Shown in pieces: positions 21,798-30,379 of a stretch of 30,909 nucleotides of DNA (positions are counted from its first letter, which is position 1; every line of letters starts with the position of its first letter). The DNA lies in contig DAOMOP010000026.1 in assembly GCA_035444405.1 (NCBI GenBank), forward strand, positions 1 to 30,909. Direction: 5' to 3'. The stretch is from DAOMOP01 sp035444405 (lineage in GTDB: Bacteria > Pseudomonadota > Gammaproteobacteria > Burkholderiales > Rhodocyclaceae). A program made the position numbers and the translations under genes. The notes beneath the pieces are model-generated. The model did no database searches and was not told where the DNA came from. It was given only the letters and a program-made list of their open reading frames with translations.

Positions 21798-24700
21798 TCA
21801 ATCTGCGACGATTTCATGCCAGGAAATGCGGCCGGTCGGCACCGCCAGATTGATGCCCTCGTCGCCGCCGCCGGTGAAGGCACGCTCTCCGATCACGGCG
21901 ACCTCGCGCATCATTTCATCGGGATTTTCCGCCGAGTTGACCGGCAGCTCCTGCTCGTCGCGCGCAATCAGATCGCGCTCGTCGAAATGCATGTCGTCGT
22001 TGATGTCGAAAAAGGTGCGGTCCGCGGCATGGCCGATGAACGGCGAGACCTGGTTGAGCCAGCTGCGCCCGCCCGGCAGGCAGGGATCGTTTTCGGGGAT
22101 GATGCTGCTGACGACGACCACACCGCCGATGTACTGCGTGCGCGACACGACGCGTTCGCCCTCGGCGCCGCCGCCGGGCAGTGTCCAGTCGATGAGCCAC
22201 CCTTTCTTGGTTTTCGCGACCTCGACCTCCGGGACCGAGAACACCCGCACCCGCCGTCCCGCCGACGTCGTCACGTATTCGACCTCGCGCAGGTAGAGGC
22301 CGTCGCGTTCGACCGTGTTCTTGCCGTCGTCGATCACGCCGTACCAGCTCTGCACGTCCTTGTCGGTCTTGTCGTCGTAGGTCAGGAAGCGCCCGGTACC
22401 GAACACGACCCAGCGCTCGCCGTTCGCCGGGTTGATCGCGACCGCCGGTGCGCCCGTGATCGCTTGCGCCTTGCCGGCCGCATCGACCGCCTCGAAGAGC
22501 TTGCCATCGGTCTTCCAGCTGCCCGAACCGGTGCCGCCCAGATCGAAGCGCCACATGTTGCCGTGCAGATCGCCGGCGTACACGGTGTCGACCGTCCCGT
22601 CGCGGTCGGCGTCCCAGCCGGTGGGTTGCGCCAGCCCGTTGGGCACGGCCGACGAGCCCGCACCGGTGCCGATCTTCTTGATCAGGCTGCCGCTGTCGAG
22701 CGCGATCAGGAACAGGAAGGCCTCGTCATCGTCGCTGTTGTAGCCGTTACCGACCATGACCGCCGACTTGCCGTTGTTGAGCTCGACGATGACCGGCTTG
22801 CCGATGACGTGGCCGAGATCCGCGTCGGCGAACTCCCATTCGAAGGCCGGGGCGGTTGGATCGCTGACGTCCAGCGCGTAGAGGGCCTTGCCGCCGCGTC
22901 CGAGCGAGCCGACCAGGATGTTCTTGCCGCCGCCCTGCGCCTTGGTGGACACGACCGTCTCGCCGTCGACGAAGAAGCGGTGCGAATAGTCCGGATCGGC
23001 CAGCTCGCCCAGGCGCGGGTAAGCGTGGGTGGGCAGATACGCGAACAGCTCGGCCCCGTCGGCGGCATCGAAGGCGTGCAGCATGCCGTCGTTGGCGCCG
23101 ACATACACCGTGCCGGTCTCGCGCACATAGACCGGCGACGAATAGACGATGTCGCCGAGCACGGTCGACCGCGAGCGCAGCGGTCCGGCCGGCAATTCGC
23201 CGCTGCGCTCGCCGAGCAGAAAGTCATAGACCTGCAGGTCCACCCCGAGGTGGCTTGCCATCGCCGACGAGCCCGGCGTCAATTGCGCCAGGGCGCCGCC
23301 GACATGGGTGTAGATCCTGCGCTCGCTCGGGGCACGCGCGTCGAGCTGCGCCGCGGCGGTCCAGCTCGGGGTCGCGCTCACGCGGTTCGTCTCGACGCTG
23401 ACGGGATAAGCGGCGAGGTCGCCGCCCCAGGTGCCGTCGTAGCGGGCCCGGAACACCTTCGAACCCTCGACGAGCGAGGTCGAGGTGACGGCGACGTTCA
23501 TCACTGCACCGTCACGACCGATCGCGTCGAGCGCCTTCTTGAGCCCGGCGGCGAACTGCTGCGCATTCTGCGCCGCGACGAAGAGTCCGCGCCCGTTCAC
23601 CGCCGCGTGCCACATGTCGTCGATCTTCGCCGGATCGCTCGACGTCGGGTCCGGCCAGCTCCGGGTCTGGTCGGTCAGGGCCGGCAGGTCGCTGTCCGGA
23701 TTCAGCGTCCCCCGCACACCCAAGCCTATCGTGAAGGTCGACATGTGCTGCCAGAAGGCCGGGTTGGTCGGCGTCGGGCGGATGCGGTTGGCCAGATCGG
23801 GCCGCAGGTCCTTCTTCCAGAAGGCCATCGCGACGTCGGCAAGCGTATTGCCGTAGCCGTCCTCGTACGGGGCTTCCGGCGAGTACGTGTAGCTCTGCCC
23901 GTCGGGGCCGTCGATCCTGTCGCCGCTGTTGCCGTCGGCATTGCCGACGCCCGGCGAACCACCGTTCCAGTAGCCGTCGCTGGTCAGAATCGCGAAGCTG
24001 CGGCGGCACTCGAGCTGCGGAGCGGGTCCCCACGGCCCGTCGTTCGACTTGTCCTCGTAGTAGCTGCCGACCGATTTCAGGCTGTTGCGCAGCGGCGTGC
24101 CCTTCATGCTGATCGACGTGCTGAACAGCCTGTCAAACCATGCGCTGCGGTTGGTGCCCGAAAACGTGCCATCGACGGCGATGTCCATCGCATTGGCGCC
24201 ATTGATGGTGCGAAAGCCGACGCGGAAGTTGTCCGCAGACAGGCCGGCGAAGGCAATGCTGGTACCGGCCCGCGCAGCGAGAATGCGCGACCGGTAGTAG
24301 CTGAACCAGTTCGCGAAATTCTGCCGCTCCTCCGCGATCGTGCGCGTAATGCCGCCCGGCCATGTGAAGCTGCTCACCGCGCTCTCGGACCCGTCCGGCA
24401 GTTCCTTGCGGTAGCCCTGGCTGCCGCGAATCTGGTACTTCACGTAGCTCGAGGCGCTGGTCGCCGGGCCCGAACCCTTATACACGTAAAAGGTGATCGG
24501 CCAGAATTTCTGCTTGCACGGATCGCTGTCGTTGCATCCGGAAACCGCCCACCAGGCCTGCCCCGGATCGTCGTTGGTGACGTTGTGGATCCATGCCGCG
24601 CTCTGGTCCTGCCTGACGGTCAGATCGAGCGTGCCGGCCGCGGCGTAGGCCGGGTTGTACGGCGCCGCCGTCGGCGAGGCATTGCCGTACGAGGTTCCAT

Positions 24701-25094
24701 CGTGCTTGGCCCACGGTCGATAGGTGATCGCGGGATCGTAGAAAACCGTATTGTTGTGCGCCGAGCGCAGATAGTAGTTGAAAAGGTTGCCGTCGCCGAA
24801 GTGCGGTACGCGCCGATTGTAGGGTCCGTCTCCGCCGTACGGGTCCTTGGCCGGATGCGGGAACAGATAGTACATGCTGAAGTGCACGCGCTCATCCGGC
24901 ATGACGTCCCACATCATCGAGCCAGAGTCGTCGAGGATGTACATCAGGTTCGACGGAACGACGGCACCGAGCTCGAGCGGCAGGTCGGGGATGTCGAGGC
25001 CGGCCGAAAGCGGCGCCGACAGCGCGAGGGTCAGGCCCGAGATGGCGAGAGCGCGCCATCCGGCGCGAGCAACGGGATTCGAGTCGGGGCGCAT
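21798..25094 (-). CDS. pilY1: PilY1, type IV pilus tip adhesin/assembly protein
   Basis: 1098 residues from the ATG at 25094, with GAGGA about nine bases upstream; another ATG at 25109 overlaps the pilX stop and adds five residues. A signal peptide (~1-31) is followed by an N-terminal part with a MIDAS-type DDSGSM (55-60), indicating a von Willebrand A-like domain. The C-terminal half is the PilY1 beta-propeller (VYVGANDGMLHAFDAADG, SLGRGGKALYALDVSDP). A calcium loop D-A-D-R-D-G-T-V-D at 828-836 precedes VYAGDLHGNMWRFDL, matching the Ca2+ site that governs pilus retraction in P. aeruginosa. A second acidic loop DINDDMHFDERD lies near the C-terminus (~1030). With the minor pilins it forms the priming and tip complex and may act in adhesion and surface sensing. 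Confidence 0.95.
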   Translation of the reverse strand: MRPDSNPVARAGWRALAISGLTLALSAPLSAGLDIPDLPLELGAVVPSNLMYILDDSGSMMWDVMPDERVHFSMYYLFPHPAKDPYGGDGPYNRRVPHFGDGNLFNYYLRSAHNNTVFYDPAITYRPWAKHDGTSYGNASPTAAPYNPAYAAAGTLDLTVRQDQSAAWIHNVTNDDPGQAWWAVSGCNDSDPCKQKFWPITFYVYKGSGPATSASSYVKYQIRGSQGYRKELPDGSESAVSSFTWPGGITRTIAEERQNFANWFSYYRSRILAARAGTSIAFAGLSADNFRVGFRTINGANAMDIAVDGTFSGTNRSAWFDRLFSTSISMKGTPLRNSLKSVGSYYEDKSNDGPWGPAPQLECRRSFAILTSDGYWNGGSPGVGNADGNSGDRIDGPDGQSYTYSPEAPYEDGYGNTLADVAMAFWKKDLRPDLANRIRPTPTNPAFWQHMSTFTIGLGVRGTLNPDSDLPALTDQTRSWPDPTSSDPAKIDDMWHAAVNGRGLFVAAQNAQQFAAGLKKALDAIGRDGAVMNVAVTSTSLVEGSKVFRARYDGTWGGDLAAYPVSVETNRVSATPSWTAAAQLDARAPSERRIYTHVGGALAQLTPGSSAMASHLGVDLQVYDFLLGERSGELPAGPLRSRSTVLGDIVYSSPVYVRETGTVYVGANDGMLHAFDAADGAELFAYLPTHAYPRLGELADPDYSHRFFVDGETVVSTKAQGGGKNILVGSLGRGGKALYALDVSDPTAPAFEWEFADADLGHVIGKPVIVELNNGKSAVMVGNGYNSDDDEAFLFLIALDSGSLIKKIGTGAGSSAVPNGLAQPTGWDADRDGTVDTVYAGDLHGNMWRFDLGGTGSGSWKTDGKLFEAVDAAGKAQAITGAPAVAINPANGERWVVFGTGRFLTYDDKTDKDVQSWYGVIDDGKNTVERDGLYLREVEYVTTSAGRRVRVFSVPEVEVAKTKKGWLIDWTLPGGGAEGERVVSRTQYIGGVVVVSSIIPENDPCLPGGRSWLNQVSPFIGHAADRTFFDINDDMHFDERDLIARDEQELPVNSAENPDEMMREVAVIGERAFTGGGDEGINLAVPTGRISWHEIVAD

Positions 25095-25105
25095 GCCGGG
25101 TATCC

Positions 25106-25630
25106 TCATTGTGGTCGCACATTGCTCTGCAGCATGATGCTGGCGCGATTGCCGGCGGACTGGTCGAGCCGTGCGGTCACACGCAGGATCGCCCGCAGGC
25201 AGGTCGGCTCGGGCGGAATCTGCTGGTCGCAGGCGAACACCGTGGCATGCTCGCCCATGTATTCGACGAAGAACTGCGCCGACGCCGCAGTCGGGTTGTC
25301 CAGCGCCGCCGCGCTGCTCCAGCCGGCAAAGCTGGCGTCCTCCCAGCGCTCGAGATCGCCGAGCGCCGGTGTTGTGCACAGGCCGGAGGTGCATCCCGAG
25401 CCCTCGGGCGGTCCGCCCGGGTTCAGGGCCAGCAGGTTCACGCCGGCGGCCTCGGCCTCGCGCAGCGCCGACTCCGCCGACTGCAGCGCGAGATTGCGGT
25501 CGTGGATCGCGGCGCCCATGCGTTCCTGCATGCTCACGGTCCTGAACGACGAGACCCCGAGCATCGCGAGCACGACGAGGATCACGAGCGAGACGATCAG
25601 CGAGATGCCGGACTGGTTCGAGCGCTTCAT
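25106..25630 (-). CDS. pilX: PilX, type IV pilus minor pilin
   Basis: 174 residues. Short leader MKRSNQSG followed by ISLIVSLVILVVLAMLGVSS: a class III-type signal in which mature position 5 is Val instead of the usual Glu, a known trait of PilX-type pilins. Later, QERMGAAIHDRNLALQSAESALREAE is the conserved PilX segment, ending in a C-terminal domain with four cysteines. Its ATG overlaps the pilW stop (ATGA) and its stop overlaps the potential pilY1 ATG at 25109. PilX works with PilV, PilW and FimT/U in the minor pilin complex that primes assembly and presents PilY1. Confidence 0.93.
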   Translation of the reverse strand: MKRSNQSGISLIVSLVILVVLAMLGVSSFRTVSMQERMGAAIHDRNLALQSAESALREAEAAGVNLLALNPGGPPEGSGCTSGLCTTPALGDLERWEDASFAGWSSAAALDNPTAASAQFFVEYMGEHATVFACDQQIPPEPTCLRAILRVTARLDQSAGNRASIMLQSNVRPQ

Positions 25631-26628
25631 GGCAGGCGGTTGCGCAGGGTGACGTTATGGGCGAGGACGCGGTCTATCCGTTCGGGGCTGGCCTGCGTGA
25701 CGTCGCGGTGCTGGTTCGCCCGCAAGATCAGCGCGATGCGCACGGCGCGCACGTCACCCCAGTCGGCGATCGCGGCGGCGTTCCGATAGGCGCCGTTGCC
25801 GTCGAGATAGGTGATCTGCATGTCGTGCACGCCGGGCGCGATCTCGACCGGTTCGCCGTCGAGCTCGATGCTGAACAGCGAGCGGCCGGCGTTGCTCGCG
25901 CCGATGTACCAGGCCTTGGCGTTGTATCTGTAGATCGCCGAGTTCGGCCCGTATGCCTTGGGCGTGCCGTTGGCCGTGCACACGACCGGGTCGGCGAATC
26001 CCAGCCCCTTGGAGCAGTTGCCGATGCTTCCGGTACCGGTATTGTGCACGATCGTCCGGTTGACCTGGTCTGCGTTGGTGACCTGAAAGATGCTCGCCTG
26101 CTGGTAGTCGCAGACCATCAGCACGTCATCGGGGCGGATGCCGTGATTCGGGCGGCTGACCTTGAACTGCGCCGATGGCGGATTGTGCGATTCGACCGAC
26201 AGCCCGGTGCCGTGAGCGCCGTGAACGACGATGGCGTCCGTCCCTGCTATGCGGGCACCATCGGCACTGCCGAACGCGGCGGCCGGGAACGCGTCCCCGC
26301 CGTCGAAGCCGCGGATGCCGTCGCCCGGCCACGACCACCAGGCGGGCGACGCCCCCTGGGCTGGCAACAGCACGCTCATCGTCGGAATGCCGCGCGCGCA
26401 GCCGTTGCCACCGGCGGCGCGCAGGTCGCGCGCCATCAGCTCGAAGGCGATGCGGGCCGCCTCCTGCACGCGCGCAAGATTGTCGTTGATGCGGTAGGTC
26501 TGGCGGTTGGCGACCAGGGTCGCGGTCGCGCCGCCGACGATCAAGAGGCCGATCAACATCGCGACCATCAGCTCGACCAGCGTCATGCCTGATTCGCCGT
26601 CGAGGTGGCGTGCACTGTCGCGTCTCAT
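25627..26628 (-). CDS. pilW: PilW, type IV pilus minor pilin
   Basis: 333 residues, the long minor pilin typical of this position. The leader MRRDSARHLDGESG precedes the cleavage G|MTLVELMVAMLIGLLIVGGA with Glu5 present. The conserved ARVQEAARIAFELMARDLRAAG segment of PilW follows at ~53-74, then a large periplasmic domain with paired cysteines. The ATG at 26628 overlaps the pilV stop. A much longer open frame exists upstream in the same phase but lies over pilV and fimT and is not coding. It is predicted to join PilV, PilX and FimT in the priming complex. Confidence 0.94.
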   Translation of the reverse strand: MRRDSARHLDGESGMTLVELMVAMLIGLLIVGGATATLVANRQTYRINDNLARVQEAARIAFELMARDLRAAGGNGCARGIPTMSVLLPAQGASPAWWSWPGDGIRGFDGGDAFPAAAFGSADGARIAGTDAIVVHGAHGTGLSVESHNPPSAQFKVSRPNHGIRPDDVLMVCDYQQASIFQVTNADQVNRTIVHNTGTGSIGNCSKGLGFADPVVCTANGTPKAYGPNSAIYRYNAKAWYIGASNAGRSLFSIELDGEPVEIAPGVHDMQITYLDGNGAYRNAAAIADWGDVRAVRIALILRANQHRDVTQASPERIDRVLAHNVTLRNRLP

Positions 26629-27089
26629 AGGCTCACCTGGATGCGGACGACCGTGTCGTCGGCACCGCCGCTCGCACTCGAGTCGTCCCAGCGGATGCCG
26701 ACCGTGCACGTGTCGCCGACGCAGTCGACCGACCCGCATGCAGACGGCCCCATCGATGCCCGAATGTCCGCCTGCCATGCGTCGATGTCGGCGCCGGCGC
26801 GTCCCGCGCCACCCGCGGCGCAGTATGCCGTGTTGTAGCTCGCGGGCGCGGCGCCGTCGTTCGCACGCATCGCGTCGACGATCGAATGCGCGAGAATCGT
26901 CGCGACCGAGCGCTGCATCGCGCTGTGACTGTTGCGCAGGCTGGTGGCCTGAAGCGCGGCGGTGCCGAGCAGGCCGACCGACAGCATGACAAGCGACACC
27001 AGCACCTCGATCAGCCCGACGCCGCGCTGACGCCGCGGCAGCTCGGGGGCGAGCGCACAGCGCGTCGAGGTCTTTCGTGCCGTCGTCAC
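26625..27089 (-). CDS. pilV: PilV, type IV pilus minor pilin
   Basis: 154 residues starting with GTG at 27089, which overlaps the fimT stop (GTGA). The leader MTTARKTSTRCALAPELPRRQRG ends at G|VGLIEVLVSLVMLSVGLLG, with Glu5 present; SLRNSHSAMQRSVATILAHSIVDAMRAN is the conserved PilV region (~50-80). Five cysteines lie in the C-terminal half, consistent with disulfides in the periplasm. The GTG start rests on the overlap and on the leader length; an upstream extension of the frame lies inside fimT and is not protein-like. Confidence 0.92.
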   Translation of the reverse strand: MTTARKTSTRCALAPELPRRQRGVGLIEVLVSLVMLSVGLLGTAALQATSLRNSHSAMQRSVATILAHSIVDAMRANDGAAPASYNTAYCAAGGAGRAGADIDAWQADIRASMGPSACGSVDCVGDTCTVGIRWDDSSASGGADDTVVRIQVSL

Positions 27090-27733
27090 GATTGCGCGTC
27101 CGCGGGTGCGGCGCAGCCGGTGCTCGTGCCCTTGACCAGCACGATGCGGCTGCCCGCCGCGATGAACAGCGTGCGGGCGTTGTCGGCGAGACCGGTGTCG
27201 GCCTTGCAGATACCCAGCGCCGCAGTGAGCGGTGTCGTCGCGCCCGGCACGCGCGCGAAGCCGTCCGGGCGGAACGGTACGCGATTGTCCACCCCGACAA
27301 GGGCACTGCTCGCCCTCACCGTGAGCGCGCTCGGATCGATCGGACCGGTACGAAGCACGGCCTCGCCCGCGTCGCGCTGCAGATTGCCGTTCGCGTCGAC
27401 GAAGACCAGCCATCCTTCCCACCCGCCCGCACCACCGATGCAGGTCGTGAACGGCGCTCGGCTGCGGCAGAACACCACTCCCCGACCGAGGCGCAGCGTT
27501 TCACTGCGCGCCAGGTTCAACGCCGAGATGATGTCGTTGGATTGGGCCGCGAGACGGCTGGTGTTGATGAAGTCGGAGAACGACGGCGCCGCGATTGCCA
27601 GCAGGATCGCTGAAACCGCGACCGTGACCATGGCTTCGATCAGGCTGAAACCCGCGGTTCGACGGGACGGCAGCAACTCGGAGGCGACCCGACCGTGTCC
27701 TGCCCGGGGCTGTTCATGACCGACGGACATCAT
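27086..27733 (-). CDS. fimT: FimT/FimU (GspH-type) minor pilin
   Basis: 215 residues with ATG ATG at 27733/27730. The leader runs to AG|FSLIEAMVTVAVSAILLAIAAPSFSDF, a clear class III signal with Glu5. The GspH domain shows LNLARSETLRLGRGVVFCRSR and a C-terminal FRPDGFARVPG region. It is the first gene of the pilus operon and its stop overlaps the GTG start of pilV. No purine-rich ribosome site is seen in the short AT-rich leader before the start, which is odd for the first gene; instead a 9-bp phased repeat occupies that position. The protein acts in the minor pilin tip complex; some FimT proteins also bind DNA during uptake. Confidence 0.92.
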   Translation of the reverse strand: MMSVGHEQPRAGHGRVASELLPSRRTAGFSLIEAMVTVAVSAILLAIAAPSFSDFINTSRLAAQSNDIISALNLARSETLRLGRGVVFCRSRAPFTTCIGGAGGWEGWLVFVDANGNLQRDAGEAVLRTGPIDPSALTVRASSALVGVDNRVPFRPDGFARVPGATTPLTAALGICKADTGLADNARTLFIAAGSRIVLVKGTSTGCAAPADAQS

Positions 27734-27776
27734 GAGTTACATGGTAAAAATGGTATTTATGGCATTCATGAGTCGA
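27732..27776. repeat. five 9-bp ATG-phased units between the fimT promoter and start
   Basis: Plus-strand units begin with ATG at 27732, 27741, 27750, 27759 and 27768 (ATGAGTTAC, ATGGTAAAA, ATGGTATTT, ATGGCATTC, ATGAGTCGA). On the minus strand this is the fimT leader with a CAT every nine bases. Read on the plus strand it encodes MSYMVKMVFMAFMSRV then stop. Confidence 0.6.
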
Positions 27777-27803
27777 GTCTAGCACCACTTTTGCAATCTG
27801 CAA
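27776..27803 (-). promoter_or_regulatory. candidate sigma-70 promoter of the minor pilin operon
   Basis: Minus strand TTGCAG (27803-27798), 16-base spacer, TAGACT (27781-27776). The predicted start of transcription would fall about 35 bases before the fimT ATG. Confidence 0.5.
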
Positions 27804-27910
27804 GGTCTGATGTCGATCCCGGGCAGCGGCTCGCGCACGTGGATCGCCCGTCGTTTGACAGCCCCTGGCCGATTGCGCACCATAGACCGGTTTCGCTACG
27901 CACAATCGCC

Positions 27911-29230
27911 ATGCACCCGAAGTCGCTTCTCGATCGATCGCTCGCCGCCGTCTGGCATCCCTGCACGCAGATGAAGCAGCACGAGACGTTGCCGCTGGTG
28001 GCGATCGAGCGCGGCGAAGGCCCGTGGCTGATCGACGCCGACGGCCGGCGCCTGCTCGACGGCATCAGCTCGTGGTGGGTGAACCTCTTCGGGCACTGCA
28101 ACCCGTACATCAATTCGGCGCTGCGCGCCCAGCTCGACACGCTCGAGCACGCGATGCTGGCCGGCTTCACGCACGCGCCGGTCGTCGAGCTCTCGGAGCG
28201 GCTCGCGGCGCTGACCGGCGGACGCCTCGGCCATGCGTTCTACGCTTCCGACGGCGCCTCGGCGACCGAGATCGCGCTGAAGATGGCCGCGCACTACTGG
28301 CGCAACACGGGCCGCCCCGGCAAGAACCGCTTCGTGAGCCTGGCCGGCAGCTACCACGGCGAGACGGTTGGCGCGCTCGCGGTCACCGACGTCGCGATCT
28401 TCCGCGACGCCTACGCACCGCTGGTACGCGCCGGCACCACCGTGCCGTGCCCGGACGCGCGCACCGTGCAGGCCGGCGAAACGCCTGTCGACGTCGCGCG
28501 CCGGGCGGCCGCGGCGCTCGAGGCGCATCTCGCGGCCCACCACGACCAGACCGCCGCGCTGATCGTCGAACCGCTGGTGCAGGGCGCCTCCGGCATGGTC
28601 ATGTACGACCCCGAGTACCTGCGCCTGGCGCGCGCGCTGTGCGACCGCTTCGAGGTCTTGCTCGTTGCCGACGAGATCGCGGTCGGCTGTGGCCGCACCG
28701 GCCCCTTCTTCGCATGCGAGCAGGCCGGCATCTGGCCGGATTTCCTGTGCCTGTCCAAGGGCATCTCGGGCGGCTATCTGCCGCTGTCGCTGGTGCTGGC
28801 TACCGACACGGTGTATCGCGCCTTCTACGACGACGCCACCGCGCGCGCCTTCCTGCACTCGCACTCCTACACCGGCAACCCGCTCGCGTGCCGGGCGGCG
28901 CTCGCCACCCTCGAGCTCTTCGAGCGCGACGACGTGCTGAACGCGAACCGCGAGCGCGCATGCCGGCTCGGCGCAGCCGCCGACGCGCGCTTCGCCGCGC
29001 ACCCGGCGGTGCGCCATCTGCGCCAGCGCGGCATGATCCTCGCGTTCGACGTCGCCACCGAGCGCCCCGATTTCGCGCGCCGCTTCTTCGCCGCCGGCCT
29101 CGAGCACGGCGTGCTGCTGCGCCCGCTCGGCAACACGGTGTATTTCATGCCTCCCTACGTGCTCGGGCCCGCCGACATCGACCACCTCGTCGACGGCGCC
29201 GCGGCCGCACTGGCCGCGGCGCTGGACTGA
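27911..29230 (+). CDS. bioA: adenosylmethionine-8-amino-7-oxononanoate aminotransferase BioA
   Basis: 439 residues (E. coli 429). It transfers the amino group of S-adenosylmethionine to KAPA to make DAPA, the antepenultimate step of biotin synthesis. Class III aminotransferase features are present: WHPCTQMKQHE at the start, GISSWWVNLFGH (substrate site, 51-62), SLAGSYHGETVGAL, the PLP-contact Asp in ADEIAVGCGRTG (D254) and the Schiff-base lysine in LCLSKGISGGYLPL (K283). The ATG at 27911 is selected because the BioA N-terminus starts there; the frame is open further upstream to 27695 but through the pilus promoter region. No strong ribosome site or BirA/BioR operator was recognised. It leads the operon bioA-bioF-bioH. 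Confidence 0.95.
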   Translation: MHPKSLLDRSLAAVWHPCTQMKQHETLPLVAIERGEGPWLIDADGRRLLDGISSWWVNLFGHCNPYINSALRAQLDTLEHAMLAGFTHAPVVELSERLAALTGGRLGHAFYASDGASATEIALKMAAHYWRNTGRPGKNRFVSLAGSYHGETVGALAVTDVAIFRDAYAPLVRAGTTVPCPDARTVQAGETPVDVARRAAAALEAHLAAHHDQTAALIVEPLVQGASGMVMYDPEYLRLARALCDRFEVLLVADEIAVGCGRTGPFFACEQAGIWPDFLCLSKGISGGYLPLSLVLATDTVYRAFYDDATARAFLHSHSYTGNPLACRAALATLELFERDDVLNANRERACRLGAAADARFAAHPAVRHLRQRGMILAFDVATERPDFARRFFAAGLEHGVLLRPLGNTVYFMPPYVLGPADIDHLVDGAAAALAAALD

Positions 29231-29235
29231 ACACG

Positions 29236-30379
29236 ATGCTGCTCGATCGTCTGCGGGCGGATCTCGCCGAACTCGATGCGCGCGCACTGCGCCGCGTGCG
29301 CCGCAGCCTCGACACGCCGTGCGGCCCGCATGCGCGCGTGGACGGGCGCGACATGCTCGCCTTCTGCAGCAACGACTACCTGGGCCTCGCCGCCGAGCCG
29401 GCGCTCGCGCGCACGCTCGCAGAAGCGGCGGCACGCTGGGGCACCGGCTCGGGCGCCTCGCACCTGGTGAGCGGGCACTACACCGTGCACGACCGCCTGG
29501 AGACGCGCCTCGCGCAGTTCGTCGGCTGCGAGCGCGCGCTGTACTTCTCGACCGGCTACATGGCCAACGCCGGCACGATCCCCGCGCTGGTCGGGCGCGG
29601 CGACGCGATCTTCGCCGACCGCCTCAACCACGCCTCGCTGGTCGACGGCGCGCTGCTCTCGCGTGCGACGCTGCACCGCTATCCGCACGCCGACCTCGCC
29701 GCGCTCGAGCGCCTGCTTGGCGAGAGCCGCGCGCCGCGCAAGCTCATCGCCACCGACACGGTCTTCAGCATGGACGGCGACGTCGCCCCGCTCGCCGGTC
29801 TGCTCGCGCTGGCCGAGCGCTTCGACGCCTGGCTGCTGGTCGACGACGCCCACGGCTTCGGCGTGCTCGGTCCGGGCGGACGCGGCGCGCTCGCGGAAGC
29901 CGGCCTCGCGTCGTGGCGCATCGTGCTGGTCGGCACGCTCGGCAAGGCTGCCGGCGTCGCGGGCGCCTTCGTTGCCGGCCACGCCGACGTGCTCGAGTGG
30001 CTGATGCAGAAGGCGCGCACCTACGTCTTCACCACCGGCGCGCCGCCCGCGCTCGCCGAGGCGCTGCTCGCGAGCGTCGACNNNNNNNNNNGAGCGGCTC
30101 GCGTCGCTGATCACGCGGCTGCGCGAGTCGCTGCAGCTCGCTCGCTGGCAGCTCATGCCCTCGCACACGCCGATCCAGCCGGTGGTGATCGGCGACAATG
30201 CCGAGGCCCTGCGGGTGGCACGCGCGTTGTGGGAGCGCGGCCTGTGGGTGCCGGCAATCCGCCCGCCGACGGTGCCGGTCGGCACGGCGCGCCTGCGCAT
30301 CTCGCTCAGCGCCGCGCATCGCGACGAGGACGTCGAGCGGCTTGCGCACGCGCTCACCATGCTGGAAGCGGGCCGGTGA
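29236..30379 (+). CDS. bioF: 8-amino-7-oxononanoate synthase BioF, interrupted by an assembly gap
   Basis: It condenses pimeloyl-ACP (or -CoA) with alanine to form KAPA. 282 residues are read before the N-run (29236-30081) and 95 after it (30092-30379). Visible motifs are SNDYLGLA (45-52), GTGSGASHLVSGH (69-81), NHASLVDG (131-138), DDAHGFGVLG with D203 and H205, and the PLP lysine in VGTLGKAAG (K237). The C-terminal part has VPAIRPPTVPVGTARLRISLSAAH. Codons end and resume exactly at the gap borders, so a real gap of a multiple of three would keep the frame; the ten N break it only because they are a placeholder. The start lies five bases after bioA; its ribosome site is weak. The stop overlaps the bioH GTG. 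Confidence 0.93.
30082..30091. other. assembly gap (10 N)
   Basis: Ten undetermined bases inside bioF. The true length is unknown; comparison with the usual BioF length (E. coli 384 residues) suggests roughly 7-10 missing codons. Confidence 0.98.

Noticed and set aside
21816..25652. Very long plus-strand open frame antisense to pilY1
   Set aside because: It mirrors pilY1/pilX on the other strand, is Arg/Ala/Val/Asp-rich with no motif, and follows from the high GC third positions of the real genes.
26629..27306. Upstream extension of the pilW frame
   Set aside because: It overlaps pilV and part of fimT in another phase; the ATG at 26628 with the ATGA overlap and normal prepilin leader is the real start.
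27695..27910. N-terminal extension of bioA
   Set aside because: It covers the pilus promoter and repeat and lacks similarity to BioA, which begins with MHPKSLLDRS.
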